Assembly: GCF_003443895.1 (NCBI RefSeq)
Contig: NZ_QQOA01000009.1
Span: forward strand, 182,063-246,062
Direction: 5' to 3'
Origin: Paraburkholderia phosphatilytica
GTDB lineage: Bacteria; Pseudomonadota; Gammaproteobacteria; Burkholderiales; Burkholderiaceae
DNA length: 64,000 bases
This document shows positions 1 to 8,117 of the stretch, piece after piece. Every line of letters starts with the position of its first letter. The stretch's first letter is position 1. Made by a program: the position numbers and the translations under genes. Below the pieces are notes generated by a model. The model was not told the origin of the DNA and searched no databases. It was given only the letters and a program-made list of their open reading frames with translations.

Positions 1-1143
1 GCCGGCCGTATCGTTGACCAGATGCACGATGCCCGCGAACGCGCCTGCCTCGCCCGCGCGCAGGATCAGGATCACCGGCGCGATCGTCACGAAGATGCCT
101 GCGAACAGTTTCGCGACCTCGTCGATCGGCGCCCAGTTGAAGTCGTTGCCGGCACGCGCCGCGCGCGGCGTGACCGCGAGCGACAGCAGCGTCACGCCGA
201 CCAGCGCGGCATCGCGCACTGCGTTCTGCAGCGCGACGTGCGTGCCGTACACGTCGAACACCACGCCCGGCTGCCACAGCCCGCTCATCAGAACGAGCGC
301 GATCACCACGGCGAGCAGCACGAAGTTGATCTTGCCATCAAGACTCAAACGCTGCGTGTCCTTTGCCGGGTCCGCAACCGGCCGCTCCGCGTCGCGGTCG
401 AGGTCACCATCACGGTCACCGTCACGTCGAAAATAATACGAATCCAGCGCGTAAAACAGCACGAGCAGCGCGACGCAGAGAAACAGCATCGGCAGCACGA
501 GATGCTGCGTGGTCCAGAAGAAGCCAACGCCGTTGAGAAAGCCGAGGAACAGCGGCGGATCGCCGAGCGGCGACAGCGAACCGCCCGCGTTCGCGACGAG
601 AAAGATGAAGAACACCATCACGTGCGCGATGTGACGGCGCTCGCCGTTCGCGCGGATCAGCGGCCGGATCAGCAGCATCGCGGCGCCGGTCGTACCCATG
701 ATGCTCGCGATCGCGGTACCGAGCGCGAGGATCGCCGTGTTGGTACGCGGCGAGCCGCGCAGGTCGCCGCGCACGCAGATGCCGCCCGCCACCGTGTAGA
801 GCGCCGTCAGCAGCAGGATGAACGGCACGTACTCTTCGAGCAGCGCATGCACGAACACGCCCGCCGCGACGCTCGCGCCGAATGCGACGCCGAACGGCAG
901 CAGGAACAGCAGCGCCCACATGCCCGCGATCTTGCCGAAATGGTGATGCCAGAAGCTGGCGGCAAACATCGGGAACAGCGCGATGGACAGCAGCATGCCG
1001 GCGAACGGCACGCCCCACCACGCGGATAGCGTCGCACCGTCCGGCGCGGCAGCGAACGCGGATAGCGGACACAGCAGCAGCGTAGCGAGCAGGATGACGC
1101 GCGACGAGAACCCGCGCGCAGGGTCGGCGAACGACACCGTCAC
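1..1143 (-). CDS. Sodium:proton antiporter / CitMHS-type transporter (3' part cut off by window edge)
   Basis: 381 codons are present and the C-terminus lies outside the window. The protein is very hydrophobic, with successive membrane segments and a conserved-looking loop (NAGGSLSPLGDPPLFLGF) typical of the ion-transporter superfamily that holds NhaD and ArsB. It resembles the putative citrate/Na+:H+ transporters of beta-proteobacteria. I place the start at GTG 1143, so that GTGA overlaps the stop codon of the upstream LUD-domain gene by 4 bases, which implies translational coupling. A charged Asp/Arg-rich cytoplasmic loop lies near positions 380-440. The substrate cannot be read from the sequence; the link to a lactate-utilisation-type protein suggests organic acid or Na+/H+ exchange, which is inference. 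Confidence 0.75.
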   Translation of the reverse strand, partial: MTVSFADPARGFSSRVILLATLLLCPLSAFAAAPDGATLSAWWGVPFAGMLLSIALFPMFAASFWHHHFGKIAGMWALLFLLPFGVAFGASVAAGVFVHALLEEYVPFILLLTALYTVAGGICVRGDLRGSPRTNTAILALGTAIASIMGTTGAAMLLIRPLIRANGERRHIAHVMVFFIFLVANAGGSLSPLGDPPLFLGFLNGVGFFWTTQHLVLPMLFLCVALLVLFYALDSYYFRRDGDRDGDLDRDAERPVADPAKDTQRLSLDGKINFVLLAVVIALVLMSGLWQPGVVFDVYGTHVALQNAVRDAALVGVTLLSLAVTPRAARAGNDFNWAPIDEVAKLFAGIFVTIAPVILILRAGEAGAFAGIVHLVNDTAG

Positions 1144-1802
1144 GCGCCGAGCACGACGAGTGCGTGCACCCGGTAGGGACCGTGCGCGCCAAGGACGATC
1201 GTCTGCTCGATGTCGCCGGTGCGCGACGGGCCCGACACGAAATTGACCGCGCGGGGCAATTCGCCGCGCTCCTTGCGGATCAGCGCGAACGCGTCCTCAT
1301 GGCCCGCGACGATCCGCGACGCCGGCACGATCGCGATGTGCGTTTCCGGCAGCAGCCCAGCGGACGCGTAAGTCTGCGGGCCGGACAGCAGCACCAGCGT
1401 GCCGGTCTCGGCCGTCGCGCAGAAGCACCCGGTGATGCCGACCGCGTCGCCGTCCACCGGCTTGCGGAACGCCACGTCGAGCCCCGCGTCGGCCCACGGC
1501 AGATCGGTGAGCGTCTGCCACGCGATGGCCTGCAACGGCAAGCCGAGCGACGCGAGGTAGCGCGCCGCGGCGGCGGGCACGTCGTGCATTGCCGCGACCG
1601 TGTCGACGGTGGTGGCCATGTTCTTCGCTTGTTCGACGAAGCGCACGGTGAGGTCGGCCGGCATCGGCGGACGCGGGCCTTCGGGATGGCGTTCGAGGTA
1701 ATCGGTGACGGCCGCGCGTTCGGACGCGGCGGGCTCGCCGTCGCGCCGCTGCGCCGCGCGTATGCGTGCCAGGATGTTGCGGCGTGCAGCCGATGTATCC
1801 AT
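1140..1802 (-). CDS. lutC: LutC/YkgG-type LUD-domain protein
   Basis: 220 residues, the length of LutC. It has the LUD fold signature: a GDAVGITGCFCATAETGTLV stretch followed by LLSGPQTYASAGLLPETHIA, and near the end PRAVNFVSGPSRTGDIEQTI, which is the SRTADIE-type motif of the family. In Bacillus LutC works with the Fe-S proteins LutA and LutB in L-lactate oxidation. Neither partner is next to it here: the neighbours are an overlapping antiporter gene downstream and pncB 116 bp upstream. It may work with LutAB encoded elsewhere, or it may be an orphan LUD protein. The family call is firm; the pathway role is uncertain. Confidence 0.85.
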   Translation of the reverse strand: MDTSAARRNILARIRAAQRRDGEPAASERAAVTDYLERHPEGPRPPMPADLTVRFVEQAKNMATTVDTVAAMHDVPAAAARYLASLGLPLQAIAWQTLTDLPWADAGLDVAFRKPVDGDAVGITGCFCATAETGTLVLLSGPQTYASAGLLPETHIAIVPASRIVAGHEDAFALIRKERGELPRAVNFVSGPSRTGDIEQTIVLGAHGPYRVHALVVLGA

Positions 1803-1918
1803 GTGCGAATCCTCGTGCGAAAGCCGTTGCGTATGCGGTGAATTATACCGGCCGTGCCGCGCGCAACGACCTGGCCGAACGGCTGGTTCAGCAGCGTCCG
1901 CGCGACGTCACAGCATGA

Positions 1919-3115
1919 TCACTGCACGTCCTGTTCGAGCGGCGTGGTGATGCCGAACACCTGCCGCAGATACGCGATGTAGGCCTTGTCGTCGCACATG
2001 TTCTTGCCCGGCGAGTCGGACAGTTTCGCGACCGGCTGCCCGTTGCAGCGGACCATCTTGATCACGATCTGCAGCGGCCGATAGCCGAGGTCGTTGGTGA
2101 GGTTCGTGCCGACGCCGAACGCGAGCCGGCAGCGGCTGCGGAAGCGCTCGTACAGCTGCAGGACCTTCGGAATATCGAGCGCATCGGAGAACACGAGGAC
2201 CTTCGTGCGCGGGTCGCAGCGGTTGTCCTCGTAATGCTTGAGCAGGCGCTCGCCCCAGTCGAACGGATCGCCGGAATCGTGGCGCGCGCCATCGAAGAGC
2301 TTGCAGAAATACATGTCGAAGTCGCGCAGGAACGCCTCCATGCCGTACACGTCCGACAGCGCAATGCCGAGGTCGCCGCGATATTCTTTCGCCCACATCT
2401 CGAAGCCGAAGATCTGCGAGTCGCGCAGCCGCGGGCCGAGCGCCTGACAGGCCTGCAGGTACTCGTGCGCCATCGTGCCGAGCGGCGTCAGATGGTGCTT
2501 CATTGCATAGAACACATTGCTCGTGCCGGCGAACTGCGGACCGAGGCCATCCTTCAGCGTGAGGATCACCTCTTCGTGCCAGCCCTTCGAGAAGCGGCGG
2601 CGCGTGCCGTAGTCGGCGATCTTGCAGTCGGCGAACTCGGGCTTCGCGCCGAGCAGCGCGATCTTCTCGCGCAGGCGATCGCGGCCTTCGGTGTACGCGG
2701 GCTGCTGCTGAGTGTTGCGGAAATAGACCTCGTTGACGATCGCGAGCGTCGGGATCTCGAACAGGATGGTGTGCAGCCACGGCCCGACAATGCCGATCTC
2801 GATCTCGCCGTTGCCCTTCTCCGACGGCTTGATCGTGATGTACTTCTCGTTCAGGTGGAAGAGCGCGAGGAAATCGATGAAGTCCGACTTCAGGAAGCGC
2901 ATCCGGCGCATGTAGTCCAGCTCTTCTTCCGTGAAGCGCAGCTTGCAGAGCTTGCGCACCTCGTCGCGGATCTCGTCGACGTACGGCACAAGATCGACGT
3001 TCGGCGTGCGGCAACGAAACTTGTACTCGACGTTCGCAGCAGGAAAATGATGCAGCACGACCTGCATCATCGTGAACTTGTAGAGATCGGTATCGAGCAG
3101 CGAGGTGATGATCAT
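1919..3115 (-). CDS. pncB: Nicotinate phosphoribosyltransferase
   Basis: 398 residues, the standard length of the bacterial type I enzyme. It opens with [18 protein letters not shown], the hallmark N-terminus, and contains DYGTRRRFS around the expected catalytic/autophosphorylated His region, [12 protein letters not shown] and the phosphate-binding [11 protein letters not shown] stretch. It makes nicotinate mononucleotide from nicotinate and PRPP with ATP hydrolysis, feeding NAD salvage (Preiss-Handler route) in the cytoplasm. It is transcribed away from fdxA; the 280-bp divergent gap must hold both promoters. A larger overlapping reading frame on the same strand is a shadow. Confidence 0.96.
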   Translation of the reverse strand: MIITSLLDTDLYKFTMMQVVLHHFPAANVEYKFRCRTPNVDLVPYVDEIRDEVRKLCKLRFTEEELDYMRRMRFLKSDFIDFLALFHLNEKYITIKPSEKGNGEIEIGIVGPWLHTILFEIPTLAIVNEVYFRNTQQQPAYTEGRDRLREKIALLGAKPEFADCKIADYGTRRRFSKGWHEEVILTLKDGLGPQFAGTSNVFYAMKHHLTPLGTMAHEYLQACQALGPRLRDSQIFGFEMWAKEYRGDLGIALSDVYGMEAFLRDFDMYFCKLFDGARHDSGDPFDWGERLLKHYEDNRCDPRTKVLVFSDALDIPKVLQLYERFRSRCRLAFGVGTNLTNDLGYRPLQIVIKMVRCNGQPVAKLSDSPGKNMCDDKAYIAYLRQVFGITTPLEQDVQ

Positions 3116-3395
3116 GGTGGTGCTTGCCGGACTGCGAACAGGTTAGGGAAACTGACTGCGGACCGCCATGGGCGGCGGATCCGGCCGCGCGCCCTGTGCT
3201 AGCGCATGTTACCCGAATGCGGACAACCACAGCCCGCGCCGGGTCATCGCTTGGTGGGGTGCCCAGTGCACCATAAACTAATCACCAAACGATATAAGCG
3301 CGCCGGACGGCCATCGTATGCCCCGATTGACGTTACGTTACAATAGCGCCTTTGGCGTTTCGCCTCCCCCGATACCGCATGCAGGAGCTGCCTGA

Positions 3396-3719
3396 ATGAC
3401 TCACGTTGTGACCGAAAGCTGCATCAAGTGCCGCTATACCGACTGCGTCGATGTGTGTCCGGTGGACTGCTTTCGCGAAGGTCCCAACTTCCTCGCGATC
3501 GACCCCGACGAGTGCATCGACTGCGCCGTGTGCGTCGCCGAATGCCCGGTGAACGCGATCTATGCCGAAGAAGACGTGCCGGGCGACCAGCAACACTTCA
3601 TCGAACTGAACGCCGACCTCGCGAAGGGCTGGCCGAGCATCACGAAAACCAAGTCGCCGCTGCCCGAAGCGGACGAATTCAAGGACGTGAAGGAAAAGCT
3701 CGAACTGCTGCAACGCTGA
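3396..3719 (+). CDS. fdxA: 7Fe ferredoxin FdxA (one 3Fe-4S, one 4Fe-4S)
   Basis: 107 residues with nine cysteines in the FdxA order: Cys9, 12, 17, 21, 25 in the first half and [12 protein letters not shown] (Cys40, 43, 46, 50) in the second. The conserved acidic tail ([16 protein letters not shown]) matches the Azotobacter-type FdI family. It is a small cytoplasmic electron carrier; the partner enzymes cannot be deduced here. It follows an ATG preceded by AGGAG (about 3387) and stands alone between divergent pncB and the tRNA genes. A TACAAT at 3339-3344 could be a -10 element but has no good -35 at the right distance. Confidence 0.95.
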   Translation: MTHVVTESCIKCRYTDCVDVCPVDCFREGPNFLAIDPDECIDCAVCVAECPVNAIYAEEDVPGDQQHFIELNADLAKGWPSITKTKSPLPEADEFKDVKEKLELLQR

Positions 3720-3858
3720 AGCGGAGCGTGTAACGGGCGCGTGTTCGCGCGTGTCCCCTTTGCTGGCGGGTTGCTACTCGCAGTTGCGACTGCTCGGTTG
3801 TCACTGAGTTGCACGCGCCACGAACGAGCCGCTTCGCTTTCGGGATAGCCGAAAGCTA

Positions 3859-3887
3859 TTGACAGGCCCCAAAGCGCCCCATACAAT
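3859..3887 (+). promoter_or_regulatory. Sigma-70 promoter of the tRNA-Asn genes
   Basis: A perfect TTGACA (3859-3864) and TACAAT (3882-3887) are separated by exactly 17 bases, 22 bases upstream of the first tRNA. This is close to consensus, as expected for a stable RNA promoter. Confidence 0.8.
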
Positions 3888-3909
3888 TTTGTTTCTCTGC
3901 TTTTGCTGT

Positions 3910-3985
3910 TCCCCGATAGCTCAGTCGGTAGAGCGCCGGACTGTTAATCCGTAGGTCCCTGGTTCGAGCCCAGGTCGGGGAGCCA
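3910..3985 (+). tRNA. tRNA-Asn (anticodon GTT), copy 1
   Basis: A 76-nt cloverleaf: acceptor TCCCCGA (3910-3916) pairs with TCGGGGA (3975-3981), then discriminator G and encoded CCA. The D-loop contains AGTCGGTAGA, the anticodon loop is CTGTTAA giving GTT, and the T-loop is GTTCGAGCC. It is preceded by a near-consensus promoter and followed by an intrinsic terminator. Confidence 0.97.
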
Positions 3986-3992
3986 GAATTTC

Positions 3993-4021
3993 AAAAGCCC
4001 GTTCTTGCCAACGGGCTTTTT
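3993..4021 (+). terminator. Intrinsic terminator after tRNA-Asn copy 1
   Basis: An inverted repeat with arms AAAAGCCCGTT and AACGGGCTTTT around a 6-nt loop, ending in T5. It lies between the two tRNA genes, so the second copy is read either by read-through or from an unrecognised promoter in the short spacer. Confidence 0.85.
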
Positions 4022-4047
4022 CATGTAATCAACCGTTGCATTGCTGT

Positions 4048-4123
4048 TCCCCGATAGCTCAGTCGGTAGAGCGCCGGACTGTTAATCCGTAGGTCCCTGG
4101 TTCGAGCCCAGGTCGGGGAGCCA
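4048..4123 (+). tRNA. tRNA-Asn (anticodon GTT), copy 2
   Basis: Identical over all 76 nt to copy 1, including the encoded CCA, and it shares the preceding 7 bases (TTGCTGT). This is a recent or conversion-maintained tandem duplication. The spacer between the copies is 62 bp and contains a terminator. Confidence 0.97.
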
Positions 4124-4130
4124 AAAGTTC

Positions 4131-4163
4131 AGAAGGCCCGCTTCGTGCGGGCCTTCTGCTTTT
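4131..4163 (+). terminator. Intrinsic terminator after tRNA-Asn copy 2
   Basis: A perfect 11-bp stem AGAAGGCCCGC/GCGGGCCTTCT with a TTCGT loop, followed by GCTTTTG. It closes the tRNA transcription unit. Confidence 0.8.
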
Positions 4164-4347
4164 GTGCGCGGAATGTGTCGCAACGCGAATTCCTCGGCGC
4201 CGCCTACGCGCATGCAGGAAGATTGCTGCGTCGTGCGAAGCGTTATCCGCTACGCGTCATCTGGACACGTCGTCATCAGCGCGCGCGATTCAGGCGGTAC
4301 GATGCTGGTTTTCATCCGCATCTTTCTGCCCCCTCACTTCCTTTCCC

Positions 4348-4833
4348 ATGAACACCTTCATCCCGCCCCTGCCGCGCTTCGCGATCGCGCTCGCCACCGC
4401 GCTGCTGTTCCCGCTCGCGCATGGCGAAGAGATCGGCAGCGTCAACACCAACTTCCGCGTGACGGGCTCCGATCGCGTCGTCGTCGAGGCGTACGACGAT
4501 CCGCTCGTGCAGGGCGTCACCTGCTACGTGTCGCGGGCGCGCACCGGCGGCATCAAGGGCACGCTCGGCATCGCCGAAGACCCGACCGAGGCGTCGATCG
4601 CCTGCCGGCAGGTGGCCGACATTCACTTCGCCGGGCCGCTCAAACAGCAGTCCGACGTGTTCACCGAACGCATGTCGCTGATCTTCAAGACGCTGCACGT
4701 CGTGCGGGTCGTCGACGCGAAGCGCAACACACTCGTCTACCTGACCTACAGCGACCGAATCGCAAGCGGCAGCGCGAAGAACAGCGTGACCGCGGTCCCG
4801 GTACCGTCCGGCATGGCGATCCCGGTCAAGTGA
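4348..4833 (+). CDS. creA: CreA family periplasmic protein
   Basis: 161 residues from ATG 4348. A signal peptide (about 1-27, ending in PLAHGE) is followed by the CreA-type body: EEIGSVNTNFRVTGSDRVVV, an EAYDDPLVQGVTCYVSRART block and a C-terminal LVYLTYSDRI segment. CreA proteins are small exported proteins of unknown biochemical function, named for their position near the creBC operon in E. coli. In-frame sequence continues upstream of this ATG, but the signal peptide fixes this start. No creBC genes are present here; the gene seems monocistronic. Confidence 0.88.
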   Translation: MNTFIPPLPRFAIALATALLFPLAHGEEIGSVNTNFRVTGSDRVVVEAYDDPLVQGVTCYVSRARTGGIKGTLGIAEDPTEASIACRQVADIHFAGPLKQQSDVFTERMSLIFKTLHVVRVVDAKRNTLVYLTYSDRIASGSAKNSVTAVPVPSGMAIPVK

Positions 4834-4972
4834 CGCACATGACGCAAGCGACGCAAGAGCCTCGTACCGCAGCGATCCAGCGTCGATCCGGCAATCTCGC
4901 GTCGCTTACGAAACGCGCCCGCGCCACCGATGGCGAGCGGCGCTACACTGGGCCATTGACCCGGCCCCTCCG

Positions 4973-5821
4973 ATGACCCACCGCTTCCGCGATTCTGCCC
5001 GCTACTGGCGTACGCCGCTCCTGCCCGGCGCGGACTTCGTCACGGCCGAGTATCACGACCACACTTTCGCGCCGCACTGGCACGATGCGTACACGATTCC
5101 CGTGATCGAGGCCGGCGCCGAGACGTTCCGCTATCGCGGCGCAACCCATGTGGCCGAGGCCGGCACGGTGCCGATCGTCAATCCCGGCGAGCTGCATACC
5201 GGTTCGCGCGCGGTCGACACCGGCTGGGCATACCGCGTGCTGTACGCCCCCGTCGACTACATCCACGGGCTAGCGGGGCAGATCGCGGGCCGCCCGCAGC
5301 CGCTCCCCTGGTTCCCGACCGATGTGATCCACGACGACGACCTGTCGCGCCGGATCTCGCACGCACTCCAGCGGCTCGAAACCAGCGACGACCCGCTCGC
5401 CGCCGAAACCGCGCTGCTCGACGCGCTGTCGACGCTCCTCGTGCGCTACGCCGGCACGCGGCCCGACGCGCTCCGGCGCGCGGCAAACGACCCACGCGTC
5501 GCCGCGATGAAAGAGCAGCTGATAGGCGACCTCACGTCGCCGCTCCTGCTCGCCGACCTCGCACAGGCGATCGGTCTCTCGCCGTTCCACGCGACGCGGC
5601 TCTTCACCCAGGCCACTGGTCTGCCGCCGCATGCGTGGCGCAACCAGGTGCGGCTGCAACGCTCGCTCGCCGCGCTGCGCGCGGGCGCGCCGGTCACGGA
5701 AGTGGCAGCGGCGGCCGGTTTCACTGACCAGAGCCACTACACGCGGCATTTCCGCCGCATGTTCGGCGTGCCGCCCGGCCAGTGGCAGGCGAAACCCGCG
5801 CGGCAGTCGGCCGCGGGCTGA
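4973..5821 (+). CDS. AraC-family transcriptional regulator
   Basis: 282 residues. The N-terminal half is a cupin-type sensor domain (FAPHWHDAYTIPVIEAGAE, IVNPGELHTG are the metal/ligand-pocket style motifs). The C-terminal 100 residues hold two helix-turn-helices ending in AAAAGFTDQSHYTRHFRRMF and GVPPGQW, the AraC signature. It lies 141 bp upstream of azlC in the same direction, so it is a good candidate regulator of that exporter pair; this arrangement is the only clue to its inducer. A TACACT at 4943-4948 could serve as its -10. Confidence 0.92.
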   Translation: MTHRFRDSARYWRTPLLPGADFVTAEYHDHTFAPHWHDAYTIPVIEAGAETFRYRGATHVAEAGTVPIVNPGELHTGSRAVDTGWAYRVLYAPVDYIHGLAGQIAGRPQPLPWFPTDVIHDDDLSRRISHALQRLETSDDPLAAETALLDALSTLLVRYAGTRPDALRRAANDPRVAAMKEQLIGDLTSPLLLADLAQAIGLSPFHATRLFTQATGLPPHAWRNQVRLQRSLAALRAGAPVTEVAAAAGFTDQSHYTRHFRRMFGVPPGQWQAKPARQSAAG

Positions 5822-5962
5822 CGCGCAGCTTGCACATCCGATCGCCGGCGCAGGTACCGTGCACGCCGGACCCGGTCGCGCGCGAGACCGGGAGCCAACC
5901 GCAAGAACGTACAAGCCCGCCCGATGCAATCCGGCTAATCTCGCTCCGACAAGGAGGAGAGA

Positions 5963-6775
5963 TTGACCGCATCCAGCCATCTGACCGAATTCACCGCCGG
6001 CGCGCGCGACACCATCCCGATGATGGTGGGCGCCGCGCCGTTCGGCGTGATCTTCGGCACCCTCGTCGCGTCGGGGCCGCTGCATCTGTGGCAGGGCCAG
6101 CTGATGTCGCTCGCTGTGTTCGCCGGCTCCGCGCAGTTCATCGCGCTCGGGCTGATCGCGAGCCACGCGGGCTTCGCGGTGATTCTCGCGACGACGCTCG
6201 TCGTCAACCTGCGCCATCTGCTGTATAGCGCGACGCTCGCGCCCTATGTGTCGCACCTGCCGATGCACTGGCGCGCCGCGCTCGGCGCGCTGCTCACCGA
6301 CGAAGTGTTCGCGGTCTCATGGGGCCGCTACCGGCACCATCCGCCGGGCGTGATCGGCCCGTACCACTGCTTCGGCTCGGGCGTCGCGATGTACCTGAAC
6401 TGGCAGCTGTGGACGGCGCTCGGCCTGATGTTCGGCGCGTCGTTTCCGCGTCTGCAGTCGCTCGGGCTCGATTTCGCGATGGTCGCGACCTTCATCGCGA
6501 TCGTGGTGCCGCAACTCGTCGCCGTGCGCTACGTGGCCGCAGCGGCGACGGCCGGCGCGCTCGCGTGGTACTGGCAGGCGTGGCCGTACAAGCTCGGCCT
6601 GCTCGGCGCGGTGGTCGCGGGCGTCGTGGTGGGCGTCGTGCTGTCCACGCGTTCGCGCGAACCACGGGGGCCGGATGCGCCGGACGAAAGCCCGGCGGTC
6701 TCCTCTTCAGACAAAACACCCGGTCATGGTGCATCCACGCCGCATCAACGCCATCCGGTGGAGGCGTCGCGATGA
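5963..6775 (+). CDS. azlC: AzlC-family branched-chain amino acid exporter, large subunit
   Basis: 270 residues in an AzlC fold: TAGARDTIPMMVGAAPFGVIFG, SLAVFAGSAQFIALGLI and the loop VVNLRHLLYSATLAP are characteristic. The start is TTG 5963, chosen because a strong AAGGAGGAG (5951-5959) lies just upstream. It forms the membrane exporter with the AzlD partner encoded next, whose ATG overlaps this stop by 3 bases inside ATGA. The family exports branched-chain or related amino acids. The last 40 residues are hydrophilic and Pro/Ser/His-rich, probably cytoplasmic or dispensable. Confidence 0.92.
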   Translation: MTASSHLTEFTAGARDTIPMMVGAAPFGVIFGTLVASGPLHLWQGQLMSLAVFAGSAQFIALGLIASHAGFAVILATTLVVNLRHLLYSATLAPYVSHLPMHWRAALGALLTDEVFAVSWGRYRHHPPGVIGPYHCFGSGVAMYLNWQLWTALGLMFGASFPRLQSLGLDFAMVATFIAIVVPQLVAVRYVAAAATAGALAWYWQAWPYKLGLLGAVVAGVVVGVVLSTRSREPRGPDAPDESPAVSSSDKTPGHGASTPHQRHPVEASR

Positions 6776-7095
6776 GCTACGTGCTGCTGATTCTCGGCAT
6801 GGCGCTGATCACGTGGCTGATCCGCGCGACCGTATTCATCCTCGGCGACCGGATCGTTTTTCCGCCGCTGGTTCGCACGGCCCTCGGTTTCGTGCCGGTC
6901 ACCGTGCTGACTGCGATCATCGTGCCGATGGCCGTCGCGCCGCATGGGGGCGCCGCCGAACTCACCTGGCGCAATCCGCAGCTCGTCGGCGCGCTCGCGG
7001 CGATCGCCGTCAGCGCGCTGACGCGCCGGCCGCTCCTGACCATCGCGGTCGGGCTCGCGGTGTTCTTCGTGTGGCAGGGCGTAGTGCTGCGCTGA
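6772..7095 (+). CDS. azlD: AzlD-family exporter small subunit
   Basis: 107 residues with about four membrane helices, starting MSYVLLILGMALITWLIR. TVFILGDRIVFPPLV and VPVTVLTAIIVPMA match AzlD. Its ATG sits in the ATGA overlap with azlC, so the two subunits are translationally coupled. Together they form an amino-acid efflux pump in the inner membrane. Confidence 0.92.
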   Translation: MSYVLLILGMALITWLIRATVFILGDRIVFPPLVRTALGFVPVTVLTAIIVPMAVAPHGGAAELTWRNPQLVGALAAIAVSALTRRPLLTIAVGLAVFFVWQGVVLR

Positions 7096-7313
7096 GTTCG
7101 CGGCTAGAGCGCCGCTTCGCGCTTTCGCCCCATCCATCGACTCAAGTTTTTTCTGCGTCCGCCGATAAACAGCCGAGGTCCGCACGGTCGGACACGCTTG
7201 CAGGCCATCAGCCGCAAGCAGGCATTCCACGCGCCAAGCCGGTGTGTCGCCGCCCCCGGGGTAAAACGGGCGCCTGCCGCGAACGAGGCCCGGGAGGACC
7301 ACAGGAATTGACT

Positions 7314-8084
7314 ATGGGTCAGATCACCCTTTCACTGAAGGACGAAACGGTCGCATCGCTCCGCAAGGATTTCGACGCCTTTCTGCGCGTGTCGCTGAAG
7401 CTCGACCCGCAGTTCATGACGCCGTCGTTCGAGGATTTCCTGCGCGCCAAGCTGCTCGACAACATGATGCCGCTCACCGAGACCGCGGTGCATCGGATGT
7501 TGACGGGCGGCCAGTACGCGTGGGCGAAACGCACGCTCGACAAGGAGTTTCCGGACATCGTCGCGCTGATGATGAATCAGGCGGCCGAGTTCGGTTTCAG
7601 CTTCGCGGTGCGTTCCGAATGGACGCCCGAGGAACTGACGAAGCAGGCGAAGGAGTGGGCGACGGCGCTCGTGACCGCCGCGAACGGCGACCAGTCGCTG
7701 ATCGATCCGCTCACGTCGCAGATCAAGTCGGCGGCGAAGGACATCGTGTCGCTCGAGGAAGCGATGCAGACGCCTGCGTGGCGCCTGCAGGAATCGCTGC
7801 GCCAGCGGGTGTACGAGGCGAAGATCGCGTGCGAATCGAGCGTGGGCAGCACGGCGCGCGAAAAGCTCGGCGAGCTGCGCGGCCTGTTGCGGCTCGGCAT
7901 CTCGCACGGCACGTTCCAGAAGCAGGAAGCGCAGCAGATCATGGAGTACCTGCGGCTGCTGAAGCCGGAAATCTTCGTGGAGGAGCCGTACGACGTCTTC
8001 ACGAAACTCGCCGCATGGCTGCGCAACTTCTTCACGCCGCCGCGCCAGCCGCAGCATCAACACCAGCAGCGGCAGCCCCGCTAG
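7314..8084 (+). CDS. Conserved hypothetical protein, helical, cytoplasmic
   Basis: 256 residues from ATG 7314; an in-frame TTG two codons earlier (7308) is an alternative. I do not recognise a named domain. It opens with MGQITLSLKDETVASLRKDF, which looks like a strand followed by helix, has no signal peptide or membrane segment, and is predicted by eye to be mostly alpha-helical with many Glu/Lys/Arg. The C-terminal tail is Pro/Gln/His/Arg-rich (PPRQPQHQHQQRQPR), a low-complexity basic extension. It lies convergent with the helicase gene and 218 bp after azlD, with no obvious operon partner. Codon usage is like that of its neighbours, so it is a real gene of unknown role. Confidence 0.8.
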   Translation: MGQITLSLKDETVASLRKDFDAFLRVSLKLDPQFMTPSFEDFLRAKLLDNMMPLTETAVHRMLTGGQYAWAKRTLDKEFPDIVALMMNQAAEFGFSFAVRSEWTPEELTKQAKEWATALVTAANGDQSLIDPLTSQIKSAAKDIVSLEEAMQTPAWRLQESLRQRVYEAKIACESSVGSTAREKLGELRGLLRLGISHGTFQKQEAQQIMEYLRLLKPEIFVEEPYDVFTKLAAWLRNFFTPPRQPQHQHQQRQPR

Positions 8085-8117
8085 CGCGCGAGCCGGCGCC
8101 TCCGCGTCACACTCGCG

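Noticed and set aside
22..1029. Plus-strand ORFs across 1-1030 and many similar Arg/Ala/His-rich frames elsewhere
   Set aside because: They are antisense shadows of real minus-strand genes in GC-rich DNA and have no domain, ribosome site or sensible composition.
3327..3344. TTGACG and TACAAT near fdxA as a promoter
   Set aside because: The two elements are only 6 bases apart; not usable as a -35/-10 pair. The TACAAT alone remains possible.
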